Shown: positions 27,160 to 36,130, counted from the stretch's first letter. The stretch: DNA of 64,000 bases from an uncultured Flavobacteriaceae bacterium (GCA_947488345.1 CANKZQ010000004.1:243278-307277); one strand, 5' to 3'. Program-made: numbers and translations. The notes: generated by a model from the sequence alone, not told the origin.

Positions 27160-27966
27160 ATGAACACACTAATGATTTTTTTATTTGAAAGTTTGATATT
27201 GAGTACCTTAACCTATTTGTACTTACATAAGAAAACGAGAATTAGCCTTAAATTTTTATATTTAGATAACCTAATGGTTGTCGCCCTAACAATGCTTATT
27301 TGTTACCTGTTGAGCAAAATAATTCCAGTAGATTATCATTGGGTGTTGTTTTTGGTGATACCAGCATTGGTTTTGGGAATTGCTTTTGGACTAACAATGA
27401 TACGATTTTGGAGAACTCCAAACAGAAAAATAAAAGCGAATGCTAGCGAGCTTATCTCACCTGCTGATGGGAATGTTTTATATATAAAAAAGGTAGAGAA
27501 GGGAGAAGTACCGGTGTCTATAAAAAAAGGACTCGAAGCGAAATTAGATGAAATCACACAAACAGATATACTTGAGACTCCTTGTTGGTTAATTGGAATT
27601 AATATGACTCCATTTGATGTACATAAAAATTGTTCGCCAATTGAAGGTAAAATCGTACTAAATAAACACATTTCAGGAAAGTTCTTATCGCTAAAAGAAC
27701 CAAAGGCTATCGTAGAGAATGAAAGAAATACTTTAGTCGTTAAGAATGATGATATGACAATAGGCATTGTGCAAACCGCATCAAAATTAGTGCGTAGAAT
27801 TGATAGCTATGTTAAAGAAGGAAATGCCATTGAAAAAGGAGAATGGTTCGGAATGATTAGGTTTGGTAGTCAAGTAGATTTAATAATTCCTGCGTCATGT
27901 AAAGTGAATGTAGAGATCGGTCAACAAATTTATGCTAAATCAACTATTATTGCTTCTAAGAATTAA
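27160..27966 (+). CDS. Phosphatidylserine decarboxylase-like membrane protein
   Basis: The C-terminal 190 residues match the short (type A) phosphatidylserine decarboxylase proenzymes: ISPADGNVL, TPFDVHKN and WFGMIRFGSQVD, where the last holds the Gly236-Ser237 self-cleavage site that creates the pyruvoyl group. The N-terminal 80 residues contain three hydrophobic segments (about 4-22, 32-53 and 57-80) not typical of the roughly 215-residue short form. Known members make phosphatidylethanolamine. Encoded inside a glycan cluster, it may supply ethanolamine-type groups or act on a serine-bearing glycan lipid instead. That role is speculation; the family and intact cleavage motif are clear. Confidence 0.75.
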   Translation: MNTLMIFLFESLILSTLTYLYLHKKTRISLKFLYLDNLMVVALTMLICYLLSKIIPVDYHWVLFLVIPALVLGIAFGLTMIRFWRTPNRKIKANASELISPADGNVLYIKKVEKGEVPVSIKKGLEAKLDEITQTDILETPCWLIGINMTPFDVHKNCSPIEGKIVLNKHISGKFLSLKEPKAIVENERNTLVVKNDDMTIGIVQTASKLVRRIDSYVKEGNAIEKGEWFGMIRFGSQVDLIIPASCKVNVEIGQQIYAKSTIIASKN

Positions 27967-28021
27967 ATGATTATCTGAGGTACATTTTTATGAATATGAA
28001 TCCTAAATAGTAGTTTGACAA

Positions 28022-29092
28022 ATGAAGATTTTAATTGATATCGGTCACCCCGGACATGTACATTTATTTAGACCTTTTACCGAGGAAATGCAACAAAAAG
28101 GACATACTATTTTATTTACATGCCGTCAGAAGGAATTTGAAATAGAATTGTTGCAAGCCTCTGGCTTTAAATATGTGTCATTTGGCAAGCATTTTAAGAC
28201 AAAAATTGGCAAGCTTTGGGGACTTCTTAAATTTGATGTACAGTTATTCTTTACAGCGCTAAAATTTAAGCCTGATATCTTTTTAAGCGCCGGATCTATG
28301 TATGCTGCGCAGGTATCTTTTTTATTAAGAAAACCACATATTTTAATGGAAGATACCGGTAATATGGAACAAATTAGGTTCTATTTGCCTTTTACCGATG
28401 TCGTTTTTTCTCCAAATGAATTGGATCGAGACTTGGGAGAAAAACAAATTAGATATAGATCTTTTCATGAAATAGCCTATTTAAGTCCTAATTATTTTAA
28501 ACCCGATGAGGTAATTTATGACTTTCTAAAGATTGAAAAGGATGAGAAATTTGCACTTCTAAGATTTGTTTCATGGAATGCAACACATGACACTGGCCAA
28601 GGAGGTTTTTCGGCGCAAGAAAAGGATGATATAGTGAGTTATTTGTCTTCAAAATATAAACTTTTCATTTCTTCTGAGGCAAAAGTACCAGCGAAATTTG
28701 AAAAATATATCATCAGAATTCCTCCCGATAAAATACATCACGCAATGGCCTTTTCAGAGCTATTGGTTAGTGAAGGAGCAACGATGGCCGCTGAATCGGG
28801 TGTACTTGGTACTCCCGCAATTTATGTGAATTCATTAGTAGCTTGTAATAATGAAGACCAAGAAAAATATCAACTTGTATTCAATTTCAGATCAGGAGAA
28901 GGGGTTTTAGATAAAATAAAGGAACTTGAAAAAGTTGATAATAGCGTATTCGAGTTTCAACAAAGAAGAGATCAATTTTTGAGTAGTAAAATTGATTTAA
29001 CAGCTCTTTTAATTTGGTTTGTAGAAAATTATCCAAAAAGCAAACATGTTTTAAAAGAAAATTCAGATTTTCAAAATAGATTCAAATTATAG
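28022..29092 (+). CDS. DUF354 family protein, GT-B-like
   Basis: The 356-residue protein opens with MKILIDIGHPGHVHLFRPF, the diagnostic start of DUF354 proteins, and contains SAGSMYAAQVSFLL, RFVSWNATHD and SEGATMAAESGVLGTPAIYV, the last resembling the donor site of GT-B glycosyltransferases. The family is found in archaeal and bacterial glycan clusters and is presumed to be a glycosyltransferase or related epimerase, without a firm biochemical assignment that I know of. It is followed after one base by a deacetylase-like gene. Confidence 0.75.
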   Translation: MKILIDIGHPGHVHLFRPFTEEMQQKGHTILFTCRQKEFEIELLQASGFKYVSFGKHFKTKIGKLWGLLKFDVQLFFTALKFKPDIFLSAGSMYAAQVSFLLRKPHILMEDTGNMEQIRFYLPFTDVVFSPNELDRDLGEKQIRYRSFHEIAYLSPNYFKPDEVIYDFLKIEKDEKFALLRFVSWNATHDTGQGGFSAQEKDDIVSYLSSKYKLFISSEAKVPAKFEKYIIRIPPDKIHHAMAFSELLVSEGATMAAESGVLGTPAIYVNSLVACNNEDQEKYQLVFNFRSGEGVLDKIKELEKVDNSVFEFQQRRDQFLSSKIDLTALLIWFVENYPKSKHVLKENSDFQNRFKL

Positions 29093-29093
29093 T

Positions 29094-29852
29094 ATGGATT
29101 TCACGGTTGCAGAATATAAAAAATTAGTAACAGCCTTAAAAGAACAAGGTTACCAATTTCAGACCTATGCTGAGTTTATAACCTCACCCAAGGATAGAAT
29201 GATAATTTTACGACATGATGTTGATCTTTTACCGTTGAATTCATTGAATTTTGCAAAAATTCAAAACGAGTTAGGAATTAAAGGCACCTATTATTTTCGG
29301 GCAGTGCCAGAAAGTTGGGATGAAGGTATTATCAAAGAGATTGCTTCTTTGGGACATGAGATAGGTTATCATTATGAGTGCTTAACAACATGTAGTGGTG
29401 ATATGGATAAAGGAATCAAAGATTTTGAAGAGAACTTAGAAGCATTGCGAAAGTTAGCACCAGTTTCTACGATATGTATGCATGGTAGTCCGATGTCAAA
29501 ATACGATTCCAAAGATTTATGGAAAAATTATAATTACAGAGATTACGATATCATAGGAGAGCCTTATTTTGATGTTAATTTTAATGAAGTCTTTTATCTT
29601 ACGGATACTGGAAGAAAATGGGATGGAGACAAGGTGAGCGTTCGAGATCGAGTTGATAGCTCATTTAACCTTTCATTTCATACGACTCAAGATATTATTT
29701 CCTATACCAATTCTGTCGGATTACCCAATAAGATAATGTTCACATTTCATCCACAGCGATGGAGTGATAACCTATTTATATGGACTAAAGAATTGATACT
29801 TCAAAGCATAAAGAATGTGATTAAAAAGTTGTTTTATGTTAAGACAACATAG
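29094..29852 (+). CDS. Polysaccharide deacetylase-like protein (NodB-like fold)
   Basis: The 252-residue protein contains RHDVD (residues 40-44), which carries the catalytic aspartate and a metal aspartate of the CE4/NodB fold, and GHEIGYHYE (about 85-93), which carries metal-binding histidines. No signal peptide is present, so it probably acts in the cytoplasm on a nucleotide- or lipid-linked sugar and not on finished polymer. A late MFTFHPQRW segment has the conserved histidine of the fold. It follows the DUF354 gene with one base between them. Confidence 0.75.
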   Translation: MDFTVAEYKKLVTALKEQGYQFQTYAEFITSPKDRMIILRHDVDLLPLNSLNFAKIQNELGIKGTYYFRAVPESWDEGIIKEIASLGHEIGYHYECLTTCSGDMDKGIKDFEENLEALRKLAPVSTICMHGSPMSKYDSKDLWKNYNYRDYDIIGEPYFDVNFNEVFYLTDTGRKWDGDKVSVRDRVDSSFNLSFHTTQDIISYTNSVGLPNKIMFTFHPQRWSDNLFIWTKELILQSIKNVIKKLFYVKTT

Positions 29853-29956
29853 TGGTTAATATCTCCTAAATATTAAGAAAAGATGACCATTTGTTCATAA
29901 AAGTGTTGATTTGGTTGTTTTTTTACCATAAAAATTAGTTTTTCAATAAAATTTTC

Positions 29957-29964
29957 TATATTTG
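29957..29964 (+). promoter_or_regulatory. Candidate minus-7 promoter box before the sugar transferase leader
   Basis: TATATTTG matches the TAnnTTTG consensus exactly. The expected minus-33 TTG is poor (TTAG near 29935). If used, transcription starts near 29970, about 280 bases before the sugar transferase ATG. Confidence 0.45.
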
Positions 29965-29969
29965 TATCG

Positions 29970-30250
29970 CTATAAAAAAGATTCCCCTGTGATGTCAAAT
30001 GTGAATAGACATTTATTTCAATCAAAAATGATGAGTTCAAATACCTCACTATACGTGAAATTTGACGCTATTATGGAATATTGTATTCACGGATTTCAGA
30101 TCCCCAAAACGGGTGTTAGACAACACCTTTATGCTATCGTCCCTGCTTCTAAGGGATTCTCTTTTATAGAATTTTTTAAGTTTAAAATTTCGTTTACTAA
30201 ACTTGTAAGAACATGTTAGTTATACGAATTAATCATTGAAAATTATTGCT
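29970..30250 (+). ncRNA. Structured leader RNA candidate upstream of the sugar transferase
   Basis: This 280-base stretch holds six consecutive simple hairpins. AAATGT/ACATTT lies at 29997-30014. TCAAAT/ATTTGA encloses TCAC/GTGA at 30037-30065. GAATA/TATTC lies at 30076-30088, GGAT/ATCC at 30091-30103, GGTGTT/AACACC with an AGAC loop at 30112-30127, and TCCCT/AGGGA at 30140-30156. An open frame crosses it from a TTG at 29962 (85 codons), but it has no plausible start and no recognisable protein character. I read the segment as a folded 5' leader or small RNA, not a gene; the RNA family, if any, is not one I recognise. Confidence 0.4.
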
Positions 30251-31648
30251 ATGAAAGAATTTTTAGATGATAACTTAGTATTAGAAAGAAGCTTTATTCA
30301 TCAAGATTTTTCATTTATGAAAGATGAAATTACGGATAGACTTTTGAAACCTACTACCCAAGTTAAAAAGAAAAAGAATATTTTTATCGAATTACCAATT
30401 CGTAGAAAGACAAAGAAAATTACAGATTTTTCTTCTTTAGAGAGAATTAGAATTGTCGTTGATGGTATGATTGGTGAGTTGAGCAAAGAAGAAATTTGTA
30501 AAAAAGAACAAATTTCTGAAGAAGTCTATAACGAATTAAAGAAAGATTTTGTTGAAGCGTTTAACGATTTCTCAGAGTTTAAAGAACTTCAAGAAGCCCT
30601 TAGTGCTCATAATAAGGATTTAATTATAAAATGTTTAGGAGACGAGCAGTTTGATTTCTTTCAAAGATTTGCAGATGTTACGTCTTATGACAGTTTAGTG
30701 GTCCCTAAGGAGAAAAGCTTGTTTAATTACAATAAGGAGTTTGTAAAGATCAGTAACATCGTTCTTTTAGATAAAATAAATAACTTCAGACAAATAAACA
30801 AAAAGTTTGAAGAAGCGAATGAAAGATTACCTATGGGAGGATTTTTCATGGGAAGTTTTGAAACTTTTAATTGTAGAGTTAGAAAGAATGTGTTTTGTAG
30901 AGTGCCTGTATTAAAACAGCTTTGCTCGGCTACTACTTTCTTTTTGCATCGAGTATGTCCGAAGTTACCATATATAAAGAAGGCCTATTTTTCTATTACG
31001 AAAGGAAGAAACAGGTTATTATCGAAAGCGGAAGCTTTAGGAAGATTAGTTTCTTGTGGATTTGATATTTTGGATTATAAAGTAATCGACGGAATACATT
31101 ACTTTGCTGCTATTAAGATAAAAGAACCGTCGTATGATATGAATCCAAGTTACGGACCTTTATTTAAAATGAAAAGGGTAGGTAAGAATGGAAAGATCAT
31201 CGGTGTCTATAAGTTTAGAACGATGCATCCTTATTCAGAATATTTACAAGATTATATTTTAAAGTTGAATGGTTATGCCGAATCAGGTAAACCGGCAAAC
31301 GATTTTAGATTAGTACCTTGGGGAAAATTCCTAAGACGTTATTGGTTAGATGAGTTGCCACAATTGATAAATGTATTCAAAGGAGAGTTGAAATTGGTTG
31401 GATCAAGACCTGTCTCTCAAAGATATTTTGAAGATATACCTAAAGATATTCAAGAGTTACGTTTAAAGCACAAGCCAGGTTGTATACCTCCATATGTAGC
31501 TTTAAATAGAAAAGGTTCAGTAAATAGTGTTTTAGAATCTGAGAGAGAGTATCTTTTAGAGAAAAATAAGAACCCTTATTTTACGGATACAAAGTATTTT
31601 TTCAAAGCTATAATCAATATCTTATTCAAAGGTAAAAGAAGTGCTTAA
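30251..31648 (+). CDS. Initiating sugar transferase with long N-terminal extension
   Basis: The start is the ATG at 30251 (MKEFLDDNLVLE), giving 465 residues. The C-terminal 190 residues are a bacterial sugar transferase (polyprenyl-phosphate hexose-1-phosphate transferase) domain, with VYKFRTMHPYSEYLQ, RYWLDELPQLINVFKGE and LVGSRPVS. It should load the first sugar phosphate onto undecaprenyl phosphate. The usual N-terminal membrane helices are missing. Instead there are about 190 residues of soluble sequence and a segment (GGFFMGSFETFNCR ... KGRNRLLSKAEALGRLVSCGF) that recalls a degenerate SAM-methyltransferase fold with an inserted hydrophobic hairpin. It ends the plus-strand cluster at a terminator shared with wzc. 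Confidence 0.82.
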   Translation: MKEFLDDNLVLERSFIHQDFSFMKDEITDRLLKPTTQVKKKKNIFIELPIRRKTKKITDFSSLERIRIVVDGMIGELSKEEICKKEQISEEVYNELKKDFVEAFNDFSEFKELQEALSAHNKDLIIKCLGDEQFDFFQRFADVTSYDSLVVPKEKSLFNYNKEFVKISNIVLLDKINNFRQINKKFEEANERLPMGGFFMGSFETFNCRVRKNVFCRVPVLKQLCSATTFFLHRVCPKLPYIKKAYFSITKGRNRLLSKAEALGRLVSCGFDILDYKVIDGIHYFAAIKIKEPSYDMNPSYGPLFKMKRVGKNGKIIGVYKFRTMHPYSEYLQDYILKLNGYAESGKPANDFRLVPWGKFLRRYWLDELPQLINVFKGELKLVGSRPVSQRYFEDIPKDIQELRLKHKPGCIPPYVALNRKGSVNSVLESEREYLLEKNKNPYFTDTKYFFKAIINILFKGKRSA

Positions 31649-31667
31649 GAAATAAATAGATATTAAT

Positions 31668-31702
31668 AAAAAAGGCTTAGCGTGTTTCGCTAAGCCTTTT
31701 TT
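31668..31702. terminator. Bidirectional intrinsic terminator between sugar transferase and wzc
   Basis: Fifteen-base arms (31668-31682 and 31688-31702) form a perfect stem with the core GGCTTAGCG / CGCTAAGCC, a TGTTT loop, and A6/T6 flanks. The A and T flanks allow it to stop transcription from both sides, which suits its place between convergent genes. Confidence 0.9.
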
Positions 31703-31777
31703 GTTGTTTACAATATTGTATTTTAGAGAGGTGGAGATATACGATGTACTTTATACAAAGGGCAAATGGTTTTTAAT

Positions 31778-34174
31778 TTAACTGAATCGCCACCAAGCTT
31801 TTTTCCTTGACTTTTCAAAGTCGGCGCCATAACCATATCCATAGCCATATCCTTTTTTAGCATCTATACCGTTTACCAGCAATGCTAAGTTAGGAAATCT
31901 CTTCTCTTTATATATTGATTTCACATATCCTAAAAGTCTTTTGTCTAAGAAATTAGCTCTTATTACGTAAATAAAGGCATCAGCATGATTACATATCAAT
32001 GTAGTATCGGTTATGATACTTGAAGCTGCCGTGTCAACTATGATATAATCATAAATTTCTTTTACTTCATCAAACAACTGCTTTACTCTCGGATTCATGA
32101 GTAATTCTGCAGGATTCGGGGCTATATCACCCGAAGATATTAAATCTAAATTTTCGACCTTTGGAACACTTACGGTTATGTCCTTTACGGATAATTCTTT
32201 GTCAACAATAAAATTTGTCACACCTTTTGAACCTCGAATGCCTAAATATGGTTTAATTGAAGGAGCCCTAATATCCATACCAAGAATAAGAACCTTTTTA
32301 CCTGCGTATCCCAGCGATGCCGCTAGATTCGAAGCGATAAATGATTTTCCCTCATGGGCGATTGTAGATGTTATAAAAATTGAATTTCCTTTCTTGTTAG
32401 CATCAGATAGTAAAAAATTCAAATTAGTTCGAAGTATTCTAAATGCCTCGGCGACACTTGAATGATCTTTTTCGGTAATTAGAAAACGTTTTTTAGTTTC
32501 TAATTTAGGAATGTCTCCAAGAATAGGAATATTAAGTAATTTTTCGACATCTTCTTTATCCTTGACAGTTGTATTGAGAAAATCTCTTAAATAAATGATT
32601 GCAAAAGGTATCAAGAGACCGATAAATATATGCAATAGGTAGAATACCTTTTTCTTAGGCGAAATGGCACCTCCATAGCTCTCAGCGGCTTCAATTACTT
32701 TTGCATTTGGATCAATAACACCAAGTGTAATGGCCGTTTCCTCTCGTTTCTGCAATAAATAGAGGTACAGCGATTCTTTAATTCCTTGCTGACGTTGTAC
32801 ATCTCTAATTTGCCGTTCTTGTTTAGGTGCTGAGTATAGTCTAGAATTGATGATAGCATCTTGTTGATTCAAGGCATCTATAGAAATTTGCTTTGAAGAA
32901 CTCAAATTATCAAGTCCGAGTTTGATATTATTTTCTAAGGCCGCTAATTGTTCATTAATTCTAACGACAATTGGATTTTTCTCAGTAGAACCTTTTAATA
33001 AACGCTGCTTTTCCATAATCAACTCGTTGTATTGAGAAGACGCTGATTGGACGTTATTATCTCCAATTTGTAAATTTGGCAGTGGTTTATTAGCATCTTT
33101 TGAATCAATATATTCTTTTACAGATTCAATTAGTTGTAATTCAGTATTCGCTGCAACGATTTGATTTTCTAATTCTTGCCCACTTTGCATACTCAGGCCT
33201 GTATCTGAACCGGCATATCTCTTTTTGAGTGTTTCCGTCCTAAGATCTACATCTGATAGTTCATTCGAAATTATCTCTAATCTTTGGGTAACAAAATCTG
33301 AGGTGCTTTTGGAGAGTTCTTCTTTTAAATCGATGGCGCGCTCATTGTATTTTTGAACGAGCATATTTAAGAAATCTTCTGATCTTTGTCTAATTCCATC
33401 TGCAATAGATATGTCTAATATACTGGAGAAATCAGATTTTGGTTCAATAGAAATGTTATTCGCTAATGCTCTTGCCAAATTTTTAACAGAATTGATTTGA
33501 ATGAGAATATCAGTTCCTAATAAACCACTTTTTTTCAGGTCGGTATTAGGGGTAAGAATAAAATCTCCAAATCCAATATTTATTTTTTCACCAAAAGCAT
33601 GCTTAGACGAGAATGTCTTGTCAACATCTGTAACCGTAAAACTATTCAAAGAGTTAATCGTAGCAATGAAATTATAATTGATTCTATAGGTGGCCGAATC
33701 CTTCATTATGAAGTTGATTTTTAACGGCGGATCAACATAATTTTCAGTTGTGTAGTGTTCGGTATTTAGACCAAAATTATCATCTAAAAATTTACTCAGG
33801 TAGTTTTTGTTCGTATAATATCGTACGTTGAGTCCGAGTGATTTTACAACCTCTGTAACGATACCTTTTGATTTTAAAATTTCTATTTCATCCTCAATTT
33901 TGTCATTCGAACCATTGACAACACCTAAATCTTTAAAAATCGAGAGCGTGGAGTTATCTCCATTTTTTTCATCCTTAATTTTTATCGTCGTTGTAGCCAG
34001 ATATAGGGGTCTAGTGAAATTTAACTTATAAAAAGCAAAAATAACTGTCAATAATACCGACAACACAAACCACTTCCAATACTGAAGATAGCCAAAAATT
34101 GTATCTTTAATGGTTATATTACTATCATTAAAGACATTATCTTCAGTAGCGTTCGTTTTCTGATTAAAATCCAT
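31778..34174 (-). CDS. wzc: Wzc-type polysaccharide co-polymerase and tyrosine autokinase
   Basis: The 798-residue inner-membrane protein has a first membrane helix at about 33-52 and a Wzz-like periplasmic domain with a long coiled-coil middle. A second helix lies before residue 540 (FYLLHIFIGLLIPFAIIYL), followed by a cytoplasmic BY-kinase domain. Walker A is STIAHEGKS (about residue 605). The Walker A' reads LILGMDIRAP, with glycine where the family usually has aspartate. The C-terminus has a tyrosine cluster (GYGYGYGYG), the expected autophosphorylation site. It controls chain length and works with Wza, whose gene lies 21 bases upstream in the same transcript. Confidence 0.92.
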   Translation of the reverse strand: MDFNQKTNATEDNVFNDSNITIKDTIFGYLQYWKWFVLSVLLTVIFAFYKLNFTRPLYLATTTIKIKDEKNGDNSTLSIFKDLGVVNGSNDKIEDEIEILKSKGIVTEVVKSLGLNVRYYTNKNYLSKFLDDNFGLNTEHYTTENYVDPPLKINFIMKDSATYRINYNFIATINSLNSFTVTDVDKTFSSKHAFGEKINIGFGDFILTPNTDLKKSGLLGTDILIQINSVKNLARALANNISIEPKSDFSSILDISIADGIRQRSEDFLNMLVQKYNERAIDLKEELSKSTSDFVTQRLEIISNELSDVDLRTETLKKRYAGSDTGLSMQSGQELENQIVAANTELQLIESVKEYIDSKDANKPLPNLQIGDNNVQSASSQYNELIMEKQRLLKGSTEKNPIVVRINEQLAALENNIKLGLDNLSSSKQISIDALNQQDAIINSRLYSAPKQERQIRDVQRQQGIKESLYLYLLQKREETAITLGVIDPNAKVIEAAESYGGAISPKKKVFYLLHIFIGLLIPFAIIYLRDFLNTTVKDKEDVEKLLNIPILGDIPKLETKKRFLITEKDHSSVAEAFRILRTNLNFLLSDANKKGNSIFITSTIAHEGKSFIASNLAASLGYAGKKVLILGMDIRAPSIKPYLGIRGSKGVTNFIVDKELSVKDITVSVPKVENLDLISSGDIAPNPAELLMNPRVKQLFDEVKEIYDYIIVDTAASSIITDTTLICNHADAFIYVIRANFLDKRLLGYVKSIYKEKRFPNLALLVNGIDAKKGYGYGYGYGADFEKSRKKAWWRFS

Positions 34175-34195
34175 TGATGAAGGTTGTGAATTAAA

Positions 34196-34987
34196 TTATC
34201 TAGTGATATTTATAATTAATGCTGCGACAGTTACTAGTGTTGAAGCTAATGTTAATGTAGCATTTGTGCTAGGCCCAACGGTTGAAGATTTTACCCTAGA
34301 TTTATTTGGTTCTACATAGATAACATCATTTTGACTCAAGTAGTAAACCGGAGAATTAAAGACGGCCTCAGAAGTTAAATCTACTCTGTGGTAGGTTTTT
34401 TTTCCCTTACTCTCTCGAATAACTAATACATTTTTTCTAGTCGCTTGAATGGTCAAATCACCAGCTAAACCCAATGCTTCAATAACCGTAATACGTTCGT
34501 TAGGTATTGTGTAAGAACCGGGATTACTAACTTCACCAAGTACGGTTACTTTGAAATTTATCGTTCGGATGTTAACTATAGGGTTTTTGATATATTCTTT
34601 GAGCCTATCTTTAACTAATGAAGTGGCTTGAATTCTACTTAACCCCGCTACTTTTATTGTACCCAAAACAGGAAAATCAATATTTCCATTGGCATCTACC
34701 AGATATGATTGTTGCGTGGGTCTACCAACTTGTTGACCCTCGCCAGTAAAGGTGATAGTCGGTAAATTAAAAGGTCTTACCAAGTCCTGGTCCAGGGCAG
34801 AGACAACAATAGTAAGCATGTCATCAGACTTTATTGTTGGGTTAAATTGAATTATTGATTTGCTACTACCGATAGCATCGACTCCTTGAAAATAGACGAT
34901 ATCTTGTTTAGTTCCACATGAAAATAGAAAAAGCGTACATAGTACGAGACATGCGGAAATTTTGGTGTGACTTAGTTTTAGTTTCAT
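34196..34987 (-). CDS. wza: Wza-type polysaccharide export lipoprotein
   Basis: The 263-residue protein has a lipoprotein signal ending LFSC (Cys24), a Poly_export domain (YFQGVDAIG ... NPTIKSDDMLTIVVSALD), a YLVDANGNIDFPVLG strand pair, and one SLBB repeat (FKVTVLGEVSNPGSYTIPNERITVIEAL). It ends with a single hydrophobic helix (LASTLVTVAALIINIT). It is shorter than E. coli Wza and lacks extra SLBB repeats, as is usual in Bacteroidetes. It forms the outer-membrane exit of the exopolysaccharide with Wzc. It has its own promoter at 35063-35091. Confidence 0.9.
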   Translation of the reverse strand: MKLKLSHTKISACLVLCTLFLFSCGTKQDIVYFQGVDAIGSSKSIIQFNPTIKSDDMLTIVVSALDQDLVRPFNLPTITFTGEGQQVGRPTQQSYLVDANGNIDFPVLGTIKVAGLSRIQATSLVKDRLKEYIKNPIVNIRTINFKVTVLGEVSNPGSYTIPNERITVIEALGLAGDLTIQATRKNVLVIRESKGKKTYHRVDLTSEAVFNSPVYYLSQNDVIYVEPNKSRVKSSTVGPSTNATLTLASTLVTVAALIINITR

Positions 34988-35062
34988 TTGAATTTTTTTT
35001 AATCAATATGGCTTTGAGAATTGAACTTGCTATCACTCTGGGAGTGAACACAATCCTATGAA

Positions 35063-35091
35063 CAAATATATATATAAATTCTCTTTTTCAA
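35063..35091 (-). promoter_or_regulatory. Promoter of wza-wzc
   Basis: On the minus strand TTG (35091-35089) is followed after 18 bases by TATATTTG (35070-35063), an exact minus-7 consensus match at the preferred spacing. Transcription would start near 35057, about 70 bases before the wza ATG. The upstream acyl operon therefore need not drive the export genes. Confidence 0.7.
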
Positions 35092-35234
35092 TTCATCATT
35101 AGATAGTTTAATTTAAGGTTTGATTGGTTACATTTTTAACCTTGAACTACTTATTAAGAGTTTGTATAGTACAAGGTAAATGATTGTTTATATGTTTTTG
35201 TATGTGCTTAGTTACCAAATTAATAATCTAGATT

Positions 35235-35897
35235 TTATTTCTTTGGTATTGCCAATATTTTTTCTTTATAGCGATAGAAGATCGTTGTATCATCTTTAAC
35301 AGAACGATCTACAGTCATTCCGGCTTGTATGATATTACCATTTCCTATTTCAAGACGAGGAATTACGATAGATCCCAGTCCAAAATAGTTGTTGCTGCCG
35401 ACTTTTACATGACCAGCCAAACCTGCTTTCGCGAAAAAATTGCCATCACCAACTTTACAATCATGACTCACAAAGCTAGTCGAAGTAAAAATATTAAAAT
35501 TGCCTATTGTATTATGTGGTTCAATGATACAATATGGAAAGATTATATTTCCAATACCTATAGAATGCTGCGCAGGTATTATAGAAGTATGGTGTACAAA
35601 ACTAGCAATCTTAACATCCTTTTTTTGCAAGATTTCGATCATTTTATTTCTAAAGTTCACATCCGCAATTCCGATTAAAACTTCTTCATCATTTTTCGGG
35701 GTATACGAATCAATATCGCATACTACAGGCGCTTTAAAATTATACTTATTATAATACTTCTCAATATTATAGTCATAATCAATATATCCTACAATATTAA
35801 TTTTATCTGTATCACTTACTTTTGAATTGTTATCTTCTATGTAGAATGTTAATTCAGACGCTAATCCCCCCGTACCAAGTATTACAATATTTTTCAT
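35235..35897 (-). CDS. PglD/NeuD-like sugar acyltransferase
   Basis: The 220-residue protein begins with a Rossmann-like NIVILGTGGLASELTFYIE and continues into left-handed beta-helix hexapeptides from about residue 110 (IGIGNIIFPYCIIEPHNTIG). The catalytic histidine is in STSFVSHDCKVGDGNF. It should transfer an acyl group to an amino or hydroxyl group of a sugar. It is the last gene of the adenylation/ACP/KAS III operon, 14 bases after the second ACP, so an ACP-bound acyl donor is plausible. The adjoining gap to wza is 247 bases. Confidence 0.78.
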   Translation of the reverse strand: MKNIVILGTGGLASELTFYIEDNNSKVSDTDKINIVGYIDYDYNIEKYYNKYNFKAPVVCDIDSYTPKNDEEVLIGIADVNFRNKMIEILQKKDVKIASFVHHTSIIPAQHSIGIGNIIFPYCIIEPHNTIGNFNIFTSTSFVSHDCKVGDGNFFAKAGLAGHVKVGSNNYFGLGSIVIPRLEIGNGNIIQAGMTVDRSVKDDTTIFYRYKEKILAIPKK

Positions 35898-35911
35898 AAC
35901 GATAAAATTAG

Positions 35912-36127
35912 CTAAATTTTACTTTTTATAAGTTCTTTTAGTCCATTAATCGTTTCGGCATCATTTATTTCATCAGCTGATAATGTCACACCGTACTCAT
36001 CATCACATAACGCAATAATTGACAAGATTGTCAAGGAATCCCAAGCATCAAAAGACTCTAGTTCGTCAGTCAATTCAACGCTGTCGACTTCGAGAATTTC
36101 AGAGATTGAAGTTTCAAAATTTTCCAT
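35912..36127 (-). CDS. Acyl carrier protein (second copy)
   Basis: The 71-residue acidic helical protein carries the phosphopantetheine attachment serine Ser31 in FDAWDSLTIL. It is distinct from the primary fatty-acid ACP, whose usual DSLD context is absent, and is one of two carrier proteins flanking a KAS III gene. It starts three bases after the KAS III stop. It most likely holds the acyl product of KAS III for transfer by the adjacent acyltransferase. Confidence 0.85.
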   Translation of the reverse strand: MENFETSISEILEVDSVELTDELESFDAWDSLTILSIIALCDDEYGVTLSADEINDAETINGLKELIKSKI

Positions 36128-36130
36128 AGC

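Noticed and set aside
29962..30219. An 85-codon open frame upstream of the sugar transferase gene
   Set aside because: Its start is a TTG within the promoter box, the product has no recognisable feature, and the same DNA holds six hairpins. It is better read as a leader.
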